DNA of 64,000 bases. Origin: Mycobacterium haemophilum DSM 44634. Lineage in GTDB: Bacteria > Actinomycetota > Actinomycetes > Mycobacteriales > Mycobacteriaceae. This document shows positions 26,201 to 33,724 of this stretch, piece after piece (the stretch's first letter is position 1; each line of letters begins with the position of its first letter). The stretch is from NCBI RefSeq assembly GCF_000340435.2, contig NZ_CP011883.2:3146687-3210686 (forward strand), read 5' to 3'. The translations under genes were made by a program, and so were the position numbers. The notes beneath the pieces are model-generated. The model made no database searches. It saw only the letters and a program-made list of their open reading frames with translations, and had not been told where the DNA came from.

Positions 26201-26624
26201 CGCCACAATCGGCGGACAGCAGCTCGTAGTCGCCGTGTGTCAGTCCGATAAAGACACCGGTCTGTGATCCAGCCAGCGTCGCCGGGTCAAGGCCCGCATG
26301 CTCGATGGCGTCCCACGACGTTTCCAGCAACAGGCGGTGCTGCGGGTCGATCGCGGTGGCCTCACGCTCAGTCATGCCGAAGAAGTCGCAGTCAAAGCCA
26401 CCAACGTCGTCCAGGAAGGCACCCCATCGCGATACCGACCGGCCAGGCACCCCGGGTTCTGGGTCGTAATACAAATCCGCGTCCCAGCGTTCCTTGGGAA
26501 TCTCGGTCACCAAGTCGTCGCCGCGCAACAACGCCTCCCACAGGCGTTGCGGAGAGTCGATCCCACCGGGGAGCCGGCAGGCCATACCAATGACAGCAAC
26601 CGGCGTGACATTTGCGGATCGCAA
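20223..26624 (-). CDS. pks3/4: Pks3/4, single-ORF methyl-branched fatty acid synthase for DAT/PAT
   Basis: Iterative type I PKS (2,133 aa) that elongates a FadD21-activated starter with methylmalonyl-CoA to mycolipenic-type acids. Domain order by motif: KS (DTACSSG, Cys ~177; EAHGTGT; KTNFGH), AT (GQGSQWAG; GHSLGEAA ~623; VASH, the methylmalonyl-type signature), DH (HQIHNVAALPG ~935), ER (HSGTGGVGQAA ~1585), KR (GGLTGLG ~1787) and ACP (GLDSL, phosphopantetheine Ser ~2085). TTG at 26624 is chosen because AGAGGAG lies seven bases before it. The reading frame is continuous, unlike the split pks3 and pks4 of H37Rv. First gene of the papA3-mmpL10 transcript. Confidence 0.95.
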   Translation of the reverse strand: MRSANVTPVAVIGMACRLPGGIDSPQRLWEALLRGDDLVTEIPKERWDADLYYDPEPGVPGRSVSRWGAFLDDVGGFDCDFFGMTEREATAIDPQHRLLLETSWDAIEHAGLDPATLAGSQTGVFIGLTHGDYELLSADCGAAEGPYGFTATSNSFASGRVAYTLGLHGPAVTVDTACSSGLTAIHQACGSLDGGESDLALAGGVAVTLEPRKSVSGSLQGMLSPTGRCHAFDVAADGFVSGEGCVVLLLKRLPDAERDGDRILAVLRGTAANQDGRTPNIAAPSEQAQVAVYRKALAVAGVDPATVGLVEAHGTGTQVGDPIEFASLAAVYGTAGRCALASVKTNFGHMQSTSGPLGMMKAILALQHGVVPKNLYFTRLPDQLAEITTELFVPQDSTTWPVDGEQPRRAAVSSYGISGTNVHAILEEAPAASGDSAKESPAAAKGDGPLLFAVSATSAEQLHATAARLADWVDEHGSRTKRAGLWDLGYTLSRRRGYRPVRTMVPASSVAELSRGLREIAGSEIPYQPAVGQDDRGPVWVFSGQGSQWAGMGAELLAKEPVFAATIAAMEPVIAEESGFSVTEALTAAEKVTGINRVQPTIFAIQVALAAAMKSYGVYPGAVIGHSLGEAAAAVVAGALSFEDGLRVICRRSRLMSRVAGSGAMASVELPGQQVLSELSIRGLSDVVLAVVASPTSTVVGGDTQAIRDLVAAWQEQDVMAREVAVDVASHTPQVEPILDDLVEALADLKPTEPEIPYYSATLWNPRERPSFTGEYWAENLRYTVRFAAAVQAALKDGFRVFGELAPHPLLTYAIEQNAASLDMPISALAAMRREQELPFGLRGFVADVHSAGALVDFSVQYPDGCLVDAPLPTWTHRELMLSRESADHPAHGAAVQAVHPLLGAHVHLFEEPERHVWQGGVGTEAHPWLGDHQIHNVAALPGAAYCEMALAAARATLGEASEVRDIKFEQTLLLDDETMASSAATVSAPGVLEFAVETHEEGERVRRASAVLHALEAGADLQQPPAHNIDALIASHPSRMEGADLRTAFDAVGIQYGPAFSGLAAVHTVDGTNVEVATVLAEVALPGAIRSQQSAYTSHPALLDACFQSVIVAPEVQKAGAGGLLLPVGVRRLRNYHSMRNAQYCLTRVTASRAGECEVDLEVLDQSGTVLLLVEGLRLAGGASEHEHANRVLDERLFTVEWEPRELPEVTQRERGSWLVLGASDPATLEDPLAKQLGDALNADGGYCTAVPLPLGQIDTAQLRSLLSGDGVSPADGHGALKGLTGVVVVTAPPAAAAGAGAESPALRRGRDYVSHIVTIAREISELPGERPRLFVVTRNAASIKTGDLANLEQAGLRGLMRVIDSEHPYLSATQIDVDGTNHATIATHVARQLHSGSDEDETGWRDGEWYTARLRPGPVSQAERRTAVVQHERDGMRLEIRTPGDLESLEFVAFDRVPPGPGEIEVAVTASTINFADVLVAFGRYPTFEGYRQLLGIDFAGVVSAVGPGVTEHKVGDRVGGMSRNGCWTTFVICDARHAVTLPPEVPLEEAAAVPTVAATAWYGLHDLARISSTDKVLIHSGTGGVGQAAIAIARAAGCEIFATAGSPQRRQLLRDMGIEHVYDSRSLEFAEQIRRDTKGYGVDVVLNSLPGAAQRAGIELLAFGGRFVEIGKRDIYGDTRLGLFPFRRNLSLYAVDLALLTHTHPETVRRLLTTVYQRTAEGVLPVPQTTHYPIHDAAGAVRLVAGARHTGKVLLDVPHTGSSVAVVPPEQVRAFRADGAYIVTGGLTGLGLFLGTEMAAAGCGRVVLNSRSAPNPQAQQTIERLRAKGADIQVECGDIAEPGVADRLVAVATQSGLPVRGVLHAAGVVEDATLTNVTDELIDRCWAPKVYGAWNLHVALKEVALQEGKAAQPLDWFCSFSTAAALVGSPGQGAYAAANSWLDGFSHWRRAQGLPSTAIAWGAWGEIGLATALAEMAGAAIAPAEGARVFQTLLCYSRPYSCYAPIMGTPWLTSFAQRSRFAEAFQSISQGQKDKSKFLAELKVLPRDEWPSMIRRLVSEQISLLLRRTIDPDRPLSDYGLDSLGNLELRTRIETETGVRISPTKITTIRGLAEHLCEELAAMEAESPAS

Positions 26625-26924
26625 AGTGCAGTCTCCTCTTAGATAGCCCAATTGGCGCTCGGCAGTCTAGCCACGTAAACACAGGAAAAGAGGCCCCGAC
26701 ACGACTGCGTACCACTATGTACGGCACGTTCGGGCTCAGGATCGACAGCTGTTGCGGGTGATAGTTTACCGGCTCACCGCGGTGCTTGGTGCACAAGTTG
26801 CGACAAACTTGCGCGGACCGTCCATCAGCACCGAGATCGAACACACCTTCGAGCTAGTGACGACACCGATGCGACGTGACAGATCCCACCGCGGACGAGC
26901 CTCCGACGGCGACCGCACCCGGGG
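26625..26924. promoter_or_regulatory. Upstream region of pks3/4 with an inverted repeat
   Basis: About 300 bp without a gene before the pks3/4 start. CAAGTT (26794-26799) and AACTTG (26806-26811) form an inverted repeat around GCGACA, flanked by GC on both sides. It could be the operator of the acyltrehalose operon; PhoP is known to control this locus in M. tuberculosis, but its direct-repeat site was not identified here. Confidence 0.35.
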
Positions 26925-28169
26925 CTACGCGACGGCCTGACGCGAGGCATATATCTCGGCAAGAAACTGCTCGACGGCCACCGCGGCATGCGCCGCCCGG
27001 GCCGACCCGAAGATGTCGAAAGCATGCTGCGCGCAAGGCAATTCGGCATAGACGACGGGCTGGCGGCTAACCTCGCGTAGTCGCGCGGTGAAGCTGCGCG
27101 CCTGTTCGACCGGGACCAACGAGTCGTTGCTGCCGTGTAGCACGAAAAACGCCGGTGCGTCTTGACCGATGTGCGCGATCGGCGACGCGACGCGAAAATC
27201 GTGCGGATGGTCGCTGCGCTTGCACTTGAACACGTACTTCTGCACCAGCGGCAGCATCATCGGATGCATCGAGTTGATCGGGCCAGTGAAGTCATAAACA
27301 CCGTAGAACGGAACAGCCGCTTGCACCCGGGTGTCGGCCTTCTCGAAGCCCGGCTGAAACCGTGGATCGTTGGGGGTTAGCGCGGCAAGTGAAGAAAGAT
27401 GCCCGCCGGCCGAGCCACCGGTGATCGCAATCCAGTCCGGGTCACCGCCGTAGGAGGCGATGTGCTCCTTTGTCCACGCGATCGCGCGCTTGACGTCGAC
27501 GATCTGATCGGGCCAGGTGGAGCGTGGGCTGAGCCGGTAGTTGATCGCCACGCAAACCCAACCCAGCTCGGCCAAATGACTCATCAGCGGATGTGCCTGT
27601 CCACGTTTGTTTCCGACCATCCAGGCACCCCCGGGAACCTGCAGCAGCACCGGAGCCCGTCCGCCGCGGTCCAGGTCGGGACGTCGCCAGATGTCGAGAT
27701 GGTTCCTGGAGCCGCACTGCCCGTAACTGACGTCGGCGTCGTGCGCGTAGTCACGGTAGATCCGTAGCATCCGCGCAACGCCGGGTTTCTTCGCGGTGGC
27801 GCCCCCGGGCGCGGGCGGCGTCCACAAGTCGCCCACGTCGGTGCGACGGCCGGGGCCCAACCCCGCGTCCAGTGCCGCGGTCAACGGCTCGTTGGCCCGG
27901 TGCCCGATGCGGCGCAGACCCAAGAGCCCCAGCCAAGACAGTGCCGATACCAGCCAGCTGAATCGACGTATCCGCACTGGCAGCCGGCGCGACACCGCCG
28001 TCAGCGCCGCTAGCTGGACACCGAACACCTGAGCGGGAAGCTCCGAGGCGAGCAAGCCGTAGCCGAACGCGTACGCCGAGCCGTAACCATGCCTCGTCAA
28101 CGGCCGGTAACCATTAGCGGTGACCGCGAACCCCAGCATGGACACCAACACTGCTGCCAGCCGCTTCAC
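26925..28169 (-). CDS. LipM-like membrane-anchored esterase/lipase (HSL family)
   Basis: A 414-residue protein closely resembling M. tuberculosis LipM (Rv2284). Two or three membrane segments occupy the first ~90 residues, and an alpha/beta hydrolase of the hormone-sensitive lipase type follows. Catalytic features: oxyanion-hole PGGAWMVG in place of HGGGW, nucleophile GGSAGG (~residue 255), acid in HGSNDSLVP (~350) and His in AQHAFD (~385). The substrate is unknown. Its ATG overlaps the stop of the KimA-like gene (ATGA), so the two are translationally coupled. Not at this place in H37Rv as I recall it, where Rv1179c lies between Rv1178 and pks3. Confidence 0.85.
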   Translation of the reverse strand: MKRLAAVLVSMLGFAVTANGYRPLTRHGYGSAYAFGYGLLASELPAQVFGVQLAALTAVSRRLPVRIRRFSWLVSALSWLGLLGLRRIGHRANEPLTAALDAGLGPGRRTDVGDLWTPPAPGGATAKKPGVARMLRIYRDYAHDADVSYGQCGSRNHLDIWRRPDLDRGGRAPVLLQVPGGAWMVGNKRGQAHPLMSHLAELGWVCVAINYRLSPRSTWPDQIVDVKRAIAWTKEHIASYGGDPDWIAITGGSAGGHLSSLAALTPNDPRFQPGFEKADTRVQAAVPFYGVYDFTGPINSMHPMMLPLVQKYVFKCKRSDHPHDFRVASPIAHIGQDAPAFFVLHGSNDSLVPVEQARSFTARLREVSRQPVVYAELPCAQHAFDIFGSARAAHAAVAVEQFLAEIYASRQAVA

Positions 28170-30541
28170 CGTGTTTCCCCGCTTTGCCTGTTCTCCACTG
28201 GCTCCTCCATCACGTGATACGCCGGGTCGATCATCGATATGGGTCGGTTACCGCTCTGGCGGGCTTTGCCGGTGATCCGCAACAGCTGACCGGGCTGGAT
28301 GTCGGCACCCCCACGCCCAGGATGGAACGTCACGCTGATCTCGCCGGTGCTGTCGCCGACGACGATCCACCGAAGCGTGCGTCTGCGTTGACTGATGTCC
28401 TCGACTTGACGGACCCGTCCTTCGACGGTGGCGCGTTGTCCGGGTACCAAGCCGGCCACGTTGACCACTGACGACGGCCGCTCGGCGGGTGCCGGGTGCT
28501 CGTAGGCGTCGATGTCGCGGTCCTCGCCCTGTGACACCCAGGCTTCGACCTTGCCGAGTTCGCGCGCGACCCGCTGCTCAAACCGTTCGGGGTAGGCCTC
28601 CTGGATCCGGGACTGCACGTCATAAGGCACGATGGTCGCCGCGGCGTCCGGGATCAGGCTGATGGCCCGCGCGATCTTGTCGGCGGTGCGGTCATGGAGC
28701 AGCCGCCCCAGCAGCGGCGCATAGGTGCGACGTGGCAACAACACCGTCACGTTGGTATCGGGATGTTCGTCGCGCGCCTTGGCGACCAGCAGCTGCGCGG
28801 CCCGGTTGATCCGCCGGTCTGGACAGTCCACCACCCGCAGCCGGGTGTCGAGTTCGTAGTGATCCCAACGCTTTCGCAACTGCGCGGCGTAGGTCTCGTC
28901 GACCATGAAATGCACCGCGATGAGATCGTCGGCCCGCAATCCTTTGCCGTACCGCAGCGCTTCGATCACCGCGAGGTCAACCGAGTTCACCAGGACAAAC
29001 ACCCGGTGTCGCGCGTACTTCACCAACTCGGGCCGGTCGGTACGAAACGTCTCGAGAATGGCGGCCTCGGCTCGATATTCCCGGTTGAGTCGCATCAGCA
29101 CAAACACCAGCACCGGGAAGACCACGACCACCAGCCACGCGCCTTCGGTGAACTTCGCCACCGCGAAGATCCCCACAACGATCGTGGACAGGATCCCCGC
29201 GGAAAGGTTGATCGCCAGTCGGTGTCGCCAACCGGGTTCCCGGTGAGTCAGATGATGTTTGGTCATCCCGTAGCCGGCCATCGAGAATCCGGTGAACACG
29301 CCGATCGCGTAAAACGGGACCAGCGCGTTGACCGAGCCGCCGGTCGTCACCAGCAATGCCACCGACAGCGCAGTGAGCGCGATGATGCCGTTCGAAAACA
29401 CTAGGCGGTGACCGCGTTTCATCAGCTGCCGCGGCAGGAAGCGGTCTTCGGCCACAAAGCTGGCCAGCGCCGGGAATCCGTTGAAACTGGTGTTGGCACC
29501 AGTGAACAAGATGGCAGCCGATGCCGCCTGAACGAGGATAAAGAGGATGGTGCCGATTACCCCGTTACCGAAGACCGCGCGGGCAACCTGCGACAAGACT
29601 GACGGATATTCATCGACATACGGCGTTGCGTGGGTCACAAACGCCAGGTACGCAACACCAGCCAGCAAGAATCCAAGAACCGCTGCCATGACAGTAAGCA
29701 CGCGGCACGCGTTGGGGCCCTGCGGTTTTCGGAAGACGTCGACCGTATTGGAGATCGCCTCAACACCGGTCAGTGACGAACCCCCGTTGGCGAACGCACG
29801 CAACAAGGTCAGGATCGTCGCGCCCATCACCAGCCCGCTCCCCTGCTGCACCGGCACCGTTCCGGCCAGCTGATGCGGATCGTATGTCGGTAATTCCCCG
29901 ACTATTTCGCGGATGACACCGACCATGATTGTCAAGGCGATCATGAAGATGAACGCATAGGTCGCCACCGCGAACGGCATCCCAGCGTCGCGGAGGCCAC
30001 GCAGGTTCGCGTAGCAGATCAGCAGCACCACACCGACGGTGATCTCCAGGCTGTACGGGCCCAACACGGGGATCGCCGACACCACCGCAACCGTCCCAGC
30101 CGCCGACTGCACCGCCACCGTGACCACATAGTCGATCAGCAGAGCGGCCGCGGCGACCTGCGCCACTCGGGGCCCGAAGTTTTCCCGCGCGACGATATAG
30201 GACCCACCCGCTCGGGTGTAAGCCATGACGACCTGCCGATACGACGCGGCCACCAGCACCAGAATCAGCAAGATGACACCGGTGACGGGAAGTAACAAGA
30301 CGAACGCCGCCAACCCGGCATGCGGCAGCAATTCGATCAGGATCTGCTCAGGACCGTAAGCGGTCGACGAAATCGCATCTGGTGAAAGTGCCCCCAGCGC
30401 AACCTGGTTCGATAATTTCTCGGATCGCAGTTCCTCGGTGATCAGTGGCTTGCCCAGCAAGACACGCTTGGCTATGTCACCAAACGACAGCGGGATGCGC
30501 AGCTTGCCAGCCGAACTACCAGCCGAAGATGTCACGACCAC
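28166..30541 (-). CDS. KimA-like APC-superfamily potassium transporter with C-terminal OB-fold
   Basis: The N-terminal ~470 residues hold 12 membrane segments of the APC superfamily. The opening (IAKRVLLGKPL, LSPDAISSTAYGPEQIL, AYTRAGGSYIVARENFGPRVAQ) closely matches the proton-coupled potassium importer KimA of Bacillus. A cytosolic domain (~500-660) follows, with the alpha/beta pattern of USP/KimA tails. The last ~100 residues read as a nucleic-acid-type OB-fold (VPGQRATVEGRVRQVED ... GDSTGEISVTFHPG), which KimA lacks. Length 791 is well beyond the ~610 of KimA. GTG start with AAGGA upstream. Coupled to the LipM-like esterase. Potassium as substrate is inferred from the family. Confidence 0.78.
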   Translation of the reverse strand: MVVTSSAGSSAGKLRIPLSFGDIAKRVLLGKPLITEELRSEKLSNQVALGALSPDAISSTAYGPEQILIELLPHAGLAAFVLLLPVTGVILLILVLVAASYRQVVMAYTRAGGSYIVARENFGPRVAQVAAAALLIDYVVTVAVQSAAGTVAVVSAIPVLGPYSLEITVGVVLLICYANLRGLRDAGMPFAVATYAFIFMIALTIMVGVIREIVGELPTYDPHQLAGTVPVQQGSGLVMGATILTLLRAFANGGSSLTGVEAISNTVDVFRKPQGPNACRVLTVMAAVLGFLLAGVAYLAFVTHATPYVDEYPSVLSQVARAVFGNGVIGTILFILVQAASAAILFTGANTSFNGFPALASFVAEDRFLPRQLMKRGHRLVFSNGIIALTALSVALLVTTGGSVNALVPFYAIGVFTGFSMAGYGMTKHHLTHREPGWRHRLAINLSAGILSTIVVGIFAVAKFTEGAWLVVVVFPVLVFVLMRLNREYRAEAAILETFRTDRPELVKYARHRVFVLVNSVDLAVIEALRYGKGLRADDLIAVHFMVDETYAAQLRKRWDHYELDTRLRVVDCPDRRINRAAQLLVAKARDEHPDTNVTVLLPRRTYAPLLGRLLHDRTADKIARAISLIPDAAATIVPYDVQSRIQEAYPERFEQRVARELGKVEAWVSQGEDRDIDAYEHPAPAERPSSVVNVAGLVPGQRATVEGRVRQVEDISQRRRTLRWIVVGDSTGEISVTFHPGRGGADIQPGQLLRITGKARQSGNRPISMIDPAYHVMEEPVENRQSGETR

Positions 30542-30565
30542 ATTCCTTACCCAACAGTGAAGCGC

Positions 30566-31651
30566 TTAGCTGAGCCGCGCGACGGCGGCAGCGATCCGCT
30601 CGTCACTGGCGGTCAGCGCCACCCGCACATGCTGACAACCACCGGTGCCATAGAACTCGCCGGGCGCCACCAGGATTCCACGCGCAGCGAACCACACGAC
30701 GCTGTCCCGACAAGGCTCGCCGCGGCTGGCCCACAAGTACAAGCCGGCCTCGGAATGGTCGACGGTAAAACCGGCTGATGCGACCGCGGGCAGCAACGCA
30801 TCCCTTCGGCGCGCGTAGCGATCTCGCTGCTCGTGTTCATGAGCGTCGTCCTCGAGGGCGGCGACCATGGCCGCCTGCACCGGCGTCGGCACCATCATCC
30901 CGGCGTGTTTGCGCACCGCCAGTAGTTCAGCGACCAGACCCGGATCTCCGGCGACAAAGCCTGCCCGATACCCGGCCAGCGACGAGCTCTTTGACAGCGA
31001 GTGCACCGCCAGCAGCCCGGCATGGTTGCCGTCACAGACCAACGGATGCAGCACCGATAACGGCTCGGCGTCCCAACCTAAACCCAGGTAGCACTCGTCA
31101 GAAACCACCACGACACCACGATTGCGTGCCCATCCCACCACCTTGCGCAGGTGGTCCACGCCGAGTACTCGACCGGTCGGGTTGCTCGGGGAGTTGAGGT
31201 AGAGCAGCGCCGGGGACTGCGGGCCCAGCTGGGTCAGCGAGTCCGCGCGTAGCACCTGTGCTCCAGCCAGCCGGGCGCCAACGTCATACGTCGGATACGC
31301 CAGTTCCGGCACCACAACCACGTCGCCGGCGCGCAGGCCCAGCAGGGTCGGCAACCAGGCGATCAGTTCCTTGGTGCCGATCACGGGCAGCACGGCCGTC
31401 TCAGTGAGTCCGGTGATGCCGTAGCGGCGGTCCAACGCGGCCACGGCCGACTCACGCAGCCGCGCGGTGCCGGCGGTGGCGGGATATCCCGCTGCGGAGC
31501 TCGCGGCAGCAAGAGCCGCTTGGATCAGCGGCGCGACGGGATCGACCGGGGTGCCAACGGACAGGTCGACGATGCCGTCGGGATGGGTTGCGGCCACGGC
31601 TTTCGCGTCGGCCAAGGTGTCCCAGGGAAACACCGGCAGGGACGCCGACAC
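30566..31651 (-). CDS. PLP-dependent aminotransferase (succinyldiaminopimelate transaminase type)
   Basis: Class I/II fold aminotransferase, orthologue of Rv1178. Actinobacterial members are assigned to N-succinyl-diaminopimelate transamination in lysine/meso-DAP synthesis. The PLP Lys is in HSLSKSSSLAGYRAGF, the cofactor-contact motif is YLNSPSNPTGR, and the Asp is in VVSDECYLGLGWD. The GTG at 31651 gives the family start SASLPVFPW; a GTG at 31696 would add 15 residues. It follows fdxC by ~50 bp and is probably co-transcribed, as in M. tuberculosis. Confidence 0.85.
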   Translation of the reverse strand: MSASLPVFPWDTLADAKAVAATHPDGIVDLSVGTPVDPVAPLIQAALAAASSAAGYPATAGTARLRESAVAALDRRYGITGLTETAVLPVIGTKELIAWLPTLLGLRAGDVVVVPELAYPTYDVGARLAGAQVLRADSLTQLGPQSPALLYLNSPSNPTGRVLGVDHLRKVVGWARNRGVVVVSDECYLGLGWDAEPLSVLHPLVCDGNHAGLLAVHSLSKSSSLAGYRAGFVAGDPGLVAELLAVRKHAGMMVPTPVQAAMVAALEDDAHEHEQRDRYARRRDALLPAVASAGFTVDHSEAGLYLWASRGEPCRDSVVWFAARGILVAPGEFYGTGGCQHVRVALTASDERIAAAVARLS

Positions 31652-31704
31652 TCGCCCGCGCAGGCGACGCACTCCCCCTGCTAGCTCATCGGCCACCGGC
31701 CGGT

Positions 31705-32031
31705 TCAGTTGCCTTCGCCCTGCGGCGCAAGGTCCTTGACCACTTGCGGATCGTTCTCGGTCATACCGACCTTCGCCGCGCCACCGGGCGATCCCAACTC
31801 AACGAAGAAATCGGCGTTGATCTGCGTGTACTGGCTCCACTGTTCGGGCACATCGTCTTCGTAGTAGATCGCTTCGACAGGGCAGACCGGTTCGCACGCC
31901 CCACAGTCGACGCATTCGTCAGGGTGGATGTACAGCATCCGAGCGCCCTCGTAGATGCAGTCGACCGGGCATTCCTCAATGCATGCCTTGTCCTTGATGT
32001 CGACGCAGGGTTCGGCGATCGTGTACGTCAC
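31705..32031 (-). CDS. fdxC: Ferredoxin FdxC (7Fe type)
   Basis: A 108-residue ferredoxin with a 3Fe-4S and a 4Fe-4S site: Cys ligands in CVDIKDKACIEECPVDCI and CVDCGACEPVCPVEAI. It carries electrons to partners such as P450s. GTG at 32031 is supported by ACGGAGGAGACG upstream and by the family start TYTIAEPC; an upstream frame to 32109 has no support. Compared with Rv1177 the first 90 residues are almost unchanged while the tail differs. Divergent from what was the padR gene. Confidence 0.93.
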   Translation of the reverse strand: MTYTIAEPCVDIKDKACIEECPVDCIYEGARMLYIHPDECVDCGACEPVCPVEAIYYEDDVPEQWSQYTQINADFFVELGSPGGAAKVGMTENDPQVVKDLAPQGEGN

Positions 32032-32183
32032 AAACGTCTCCTCCGTGTACTGCTCAATGTGGGATGCTGTTCGCCTCGCCGCGGCGTCCGCGAGCCGCTC
32101 GCCGGACAAAGCGTTCGATTACTGATACTAGACGTTGCACATACACGTCAACCACTGGGCGCACCTGTCAAACGCTGAGGCAT

Positions 32184-32201
32184 TATGCACCTAGTTGCAT
32201 A
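32184..32201. promoter_or_regulatory. Palindromic operator candidate left from the padR promoter
   Basis: TATGCA (32184-32189) and TGCATA (32196-32201) form a perfect inverted repeat with a six-base spacer. PadR regulators bind ATG(C/T)-N8-(G/A)CAT sites, and in H37Rv this is the promoter of the PadR gene Rv1176c. Here the 5' part of that gene has been replaced by foreign DNA starting about 20 bp further on, so the operator may now have no local repressor. Confidence 0.45.
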
Positions 32202-32205
32202 GGGT

Positions 32206-32357
32206 CTAACGTTGCGGTTTATGCTGCCCCGGCTCCAGCGCGGTGAACGACTCCGCCATCAGTCCGTCACCGAGTGCGGGCCGAACCCTGGTGTCGCCCC
32301 GTCGGGGTTGCTGTTGGCGAGCCGGAGCGCGACGTCCAGGTAATAGGCGTTGTCCAC
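32206..32357 (-). other. Two overlapping short frames at the left edge of the foreign segment
   Basis: On the minus strand a GTG at 32357 opens 32 codons (VDNAYYLDVALRLANSN...) ending in TGA. That TGA overlaps an ATG (TGATG, 32259) that opens MAESFTALEPGQ. The second frame then runs into the native sequence at about 32220 and stops at 32206. The coupled stop-start and GC-rich codons suggest the head of a foreign gene cut at the recombination junction. Products not recognised. Confidence 0.3.
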
Positions 32358-32379
32358 TGTCGATCCTTACCCATACGCT
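32350..32379 (+). promoter_or_regulatory. Predicted promoter of the foreign dinF gene
   Basis: TTGTCC (32350-32355) and TACGCT (32374-32379) are spaced 18 bp apart and end ten bases before the ATG at 32390. This is a sigma-A-like arrangement giving a near-leaderless message. Confidence 0.35.
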
Positions 32380-32389
32380 GACGGCTGTC

Positions 32390-33724
32390 ATGGGTGAACA
32401 AGGCTCTTGTACCTTACCGGGCCGGCGGGGTGTCGCGCCTCGCCGGCTGTTCGGGCTGGCCGTCCCGGCGCTCGGCGTGCTCGCGGCGGAACCGCTGTAC
32501 CTGCTGGTCGACACCGCGGTCGTCGGCCATCTCGGCGGCACCCCGCTCGCCGCGCTCGCCGTCGGCGGGGTCGTGCTCGCCCAGCTGTCCACCCAGCTGA
32601 CCTTCCTCGCCTACGGCACCACCGCGCGCGCCGCCCGCCAGCACGGCGCCGGCCAGCGAGCCGGCGCGGTGGCTGAGGGGGTGGCCGCCACCTGGCTCGC
32701 GCTGGCCGTCGGGCTCGTGCTGGTCGGGGTCGGGCAGCTGTTCGCGGGGCCGGTGGTCCGGCTGCTCGCCGGGCCGGGGCAGGTCGCCGACGCCGCCGTC
32801 GGCTGGCTGCGGATCGCGCTGCTCGGCGTGCCGCTGATCCTCGTCACCATGGCCGGCAACGGCTGGATGCGCGGCGTGCAGGAGACCGCGCGGCCGCTGC
32901 GCTACGTGTTGGCCGGCAATGGCATCTCCGCGGTGCTGTGCCCGCTGCTGGTGCACGTCGCCGGCATGGGCCTTACCGGCTCCGCGGTGGCCAACGTGGT
33001 CGCCCAGGCGATCTCCGCCGCGCTGTTCCTGCGGGCGCTCGCCGTCGAACGGGTGCTGCTGCGCCCGGAGCCGGCCCGGCTGCGTGCCCAGCTCACCGCC
33101 GGGCGGGACCTGGTGCTGCGCAGCCTCGCGTTCCAGGCGTGCTTCGTCTCCGCCATCGCCGTCGCCGCGAGGACCTCCGCAGCCGCGGTCGGCGCGCACC
33201 AGGTCGTGCTGCAGCTGTGGGTGTTCCTCTCGCTCGTGCTGGACTCGCTGGCCATCGCGGCGCAGGCGCTGGTCGGCGCGGCGCTCGGCGGCCGCGACGA
33301 GACGAGTGCCCGTGCGCTGGCCAGGCAGGTCACCGGCTACGGGCTGATCTTCGGCCTGCTGCTCGCCGCGGTGTTCTGCGTGCTGTACCCTGTGCTGCCC
33401 AAGGTGTTCACCTCCGACGCGGCGGTGCTCGGCGAGATTCCCAACGCCTGGTGGTTCTTCGTCGCGTTGCAGCCGGTGGCCGGCGTGGTGTTCGCGCTGG
33501 ACGGCGTGCTGCTCGGTGCGGGCGACGCGGCGTTCCTGCGCACCGCGACGCTCACCGCGGCCCTGCTCGGCTTCCTGCCGATGGCGTGGCTCTCGCTCGC
33601 GCTCGACTGGGGACTGATGGGCATCTGGACAGGGCTCACCGCGTTCATGCTGATCCGGCTGGCCACCGTGCTCGGCCGCCTGCGCTCCGGTCGCTGGGCG
33701 GTACCCGGCATGATTTCCCCGTGA
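32390..33724 (+). CDS. dinF: MATE-family efflux protein (DinF type), foreign origin
   Basis: A multidrug/toxin exporter of 444 residues with 12 membrane segments. The MATE/DinF signature is clear: RRLFGLAVPALGVLAAEPLY, LVDTAVVGHLGGTPLAALAVG, GWMRGVQETARPLRYVL and VGAHQVVLQLWVFLSLVLDS. The start at 32390 fits the family; a longer frame from 32243 is shadow. Codon use differs sharply from neighbours: third positions are almost all G or C (CTG, GTC, GCG, CGG). In Pseudonocardia-like actinobacteria dinF lies just before truB and ribF, and truB and ribF fragments follow here. The native mycobacterial dinF is Rv2836c-like, so this is an acquired extra copy. Confidence 0.88.
   Translation: MGEQGSCTLPGRRGVAPRRLFGLAVPALGVLAAEPLYLLVDTAVVGHLGGTPLAALAVGGVVLAQLSTQLTFLAYGTTARAARQHGAGQRAGAVAEGVAATWLALAVGLVLVGVGQLFAGPVVRLLAGPGQVADAAVGWLRIALLGVPLILVTMAGNGWMRGVQETARPLRYVLAGNGISAVLCPLLVHVAGMGLTGSAVANVVAQAISAALFLRALAVERVLLRPEPARLRAQLTAGRDLVLRSLAFQACFVSAIAVAARTSAAAVGAHQVVLQLWVFLSLVLDSLAIAAQALVGAALGGRDETSARALARQVTGYGLIFGLLLAAVFCVLYPVLPKVFTSDAAVLGEIPNAWWFFVALQPVAGVVFALDGVLLGAGDAAFLRTATLTAALLGFLPMAWLSLALDWGLMGIWTGLTAFMLIRLATVLGRLRSGRWAVPGMISP

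Noticed and set aside
32390..33724. Native mycobacterial dinF moved to a new place
   Set aside because: GC3 is far above all neighbours, and the attached truB and ribF pieces do not neighbour dinF in the tuberculosis genome as I recall it.
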